A DNA stretch of 64,000 nt, taken from Bacillus sp. B1-b2 (lineage in GTDB: Bacteria > Bacillota > Bacilli > Bacillales > Cytobacillaceae). The translations under genes were made by a program, and so were the position numbers. Each line of letters begins with the position of its first letter. The first letter of the stretch is position 1. The stretch covers positions 1 to 64,000 of the forward strand of contig NZ_WEHU01000023.1 in assembly GCF_009183415.1 (NCBI RefSeq), in the 5' to 3' direction. Positions 63,625 to 64,000 of this stretch are shown here, one piece after another. Under the pieces are notes generated by a model that did not search any database, was not told the origin of the DNA, and was given only the letters and a program-made list of their open reading frames with translations.

Positions 63625-64000
63625 GATAATTTCTCCTTTATATTTTTAGCATAGTGTCTACTTGCTAAATATTTTTTATTATTTTTAGTAAATACTTCTA
63701 ATCTTGCATAATCACCAGAAGCAAAGGAATGAACCTGTGAGAGATTTAATATGGTCGAATTATTAATTCGATAAAATCCATTTGCTTCTAATATTTGTAA
63801 CTCTTTAAGTCGCTTTTGTAGCAAATATTCCTCATTAGTTTCTATTATTACTTTAGTTAAATGGCCAAGTGCTTCTATTACTACAATTTGTTTGATGTCT
63901 ATAAGAAGTTTTCTATTGTTTTTAGGATTTTGCACACTTAATGTTATTGTTTCAGATAACCCCTCTTTAAGTTGAGCTAGTTTTTCCTTATTGACTGGAT
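63621..64000 (-). CDS. LytTR family DNA-binding regulator (5' end outside window)
   Basis: The open frame runs to the window edge, so only the C-terminal 125 residues are seen. The LytTR DNA-binding domain is recognisable from DIKQIVVIEALGHLTKVIIETNEEYLL, then LEANGFYRINNSTILNLSQV and LEVFTKNNKKYLASRHYAKNIKEKL. No receiver domain is visible in this part and none is expected in the short DUF3021-associated type. An internal GTG could be mistaken for the start. Confidence 0.85.
   Translation of the reverse strand, partial: PVNKEKLAQLKEGLSETITLSVQNPKNNRKLLIDIKQIVVIEALGHLTKVIIETNEEYLLQKRLKELQILEANGFYRINNSTILNLSQVHSFASGDYARLEVFTKNNKKYLASRHYAKNIKEKLS

Overview
The window reads as a low-GC Gram-positive chromosome of the family Bacillaceae (Bacillus, Niallia or a relative; genus not certain). 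The reason is gene order: flagellin - flaG - fliD - fliS - fliT - hpf - secA - prfB - yvjA - ftsE - ftsX - ctpB - minJ follows the Bacillus subtilis hag-to-minJ region. Start sites mostly carry strong AGGAGG-type ribosome binding sites, intergenic DNA is AT-rich, and several regulatory sites (SigD, SigB, Rex, T-box, PucR box) are of Bacillus type. No tRNA, rRNA or CRISPR array was seen.

Region 1 (1 to about 10,405) is a mobile element. It starts with the tail of an IS110-type transposase. It then holds a tyrosine recombinase with two small partner genes, a control region with repeats, a family A DNA polymerase, a DUF669-like protein, a D5-type primase/helicase, and a second tyrosine recombinase with its own partner gene. 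No capsid, tail, lysis or conjugation genes are visible. The right edge lies inside the flagellin gene: codons from about residue 13 onward are intact, but the usual first dozen codons, ribosome binding site and promoter are missing and foreign sequence takes their place. The element therefore appears to sit in the 5' end of hag, and excision could restore it. This is the most unusual part of the window.

Region 2 (10.4-15.5 kb) is the late flagellar block: flagellin, then flaG-fliD-fliS-fliT behind a clear SigD promoter. A solitary glgC and a 35-codon ORF lie on the opposite strand (15.5-16.9 kb). Region 3 (17.4-29.1 kb) is housekeeping: ribosome hibernation factor, a DUF1028 protein, secA, prfB with its programmed +1 frameshift, uppP, yvjA, ftsEX and a secreted M23 hydrolase that probably works with FtsEX. 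A six-unit array with an exact 21-bp period lies between secA and prfB.

Region 4 (29.1-36.4 kb) holds a Zn/Co/Cd-responsive pair (CzrA-like repressor, CadA-like ATPase with operator), ctpB, a 254-bp MITE-like inverted repeat, and a ytcD/ytbD/ytbE-like set (HxlR regulator, MFS exporter, aldo-keto reductase). Region 5 (36.4-46.3 kb) is rich in pentose-phosphate and C4 metabolism: rpiB, a degenerate phosphofructokinase-like gene, tkt, rpiA and malic enzyme, with minJ, an acetyltransferase and a ZIP transporter between them. Region 6 (46.3-52.2 kb) is a purine catabolism cluster: permease, PucR, allantoate amidohydrolase and PucG aminotransferase. Region 7 (52.2-64.0 kb) has a proline T-box and proS, a CDF metal exporter, a sugar porter, an MMPL exporter with its TetR repressor and twin operators, adhE with two Rex boxes, and a DUF3021/LytTR pair cut by the window edge.
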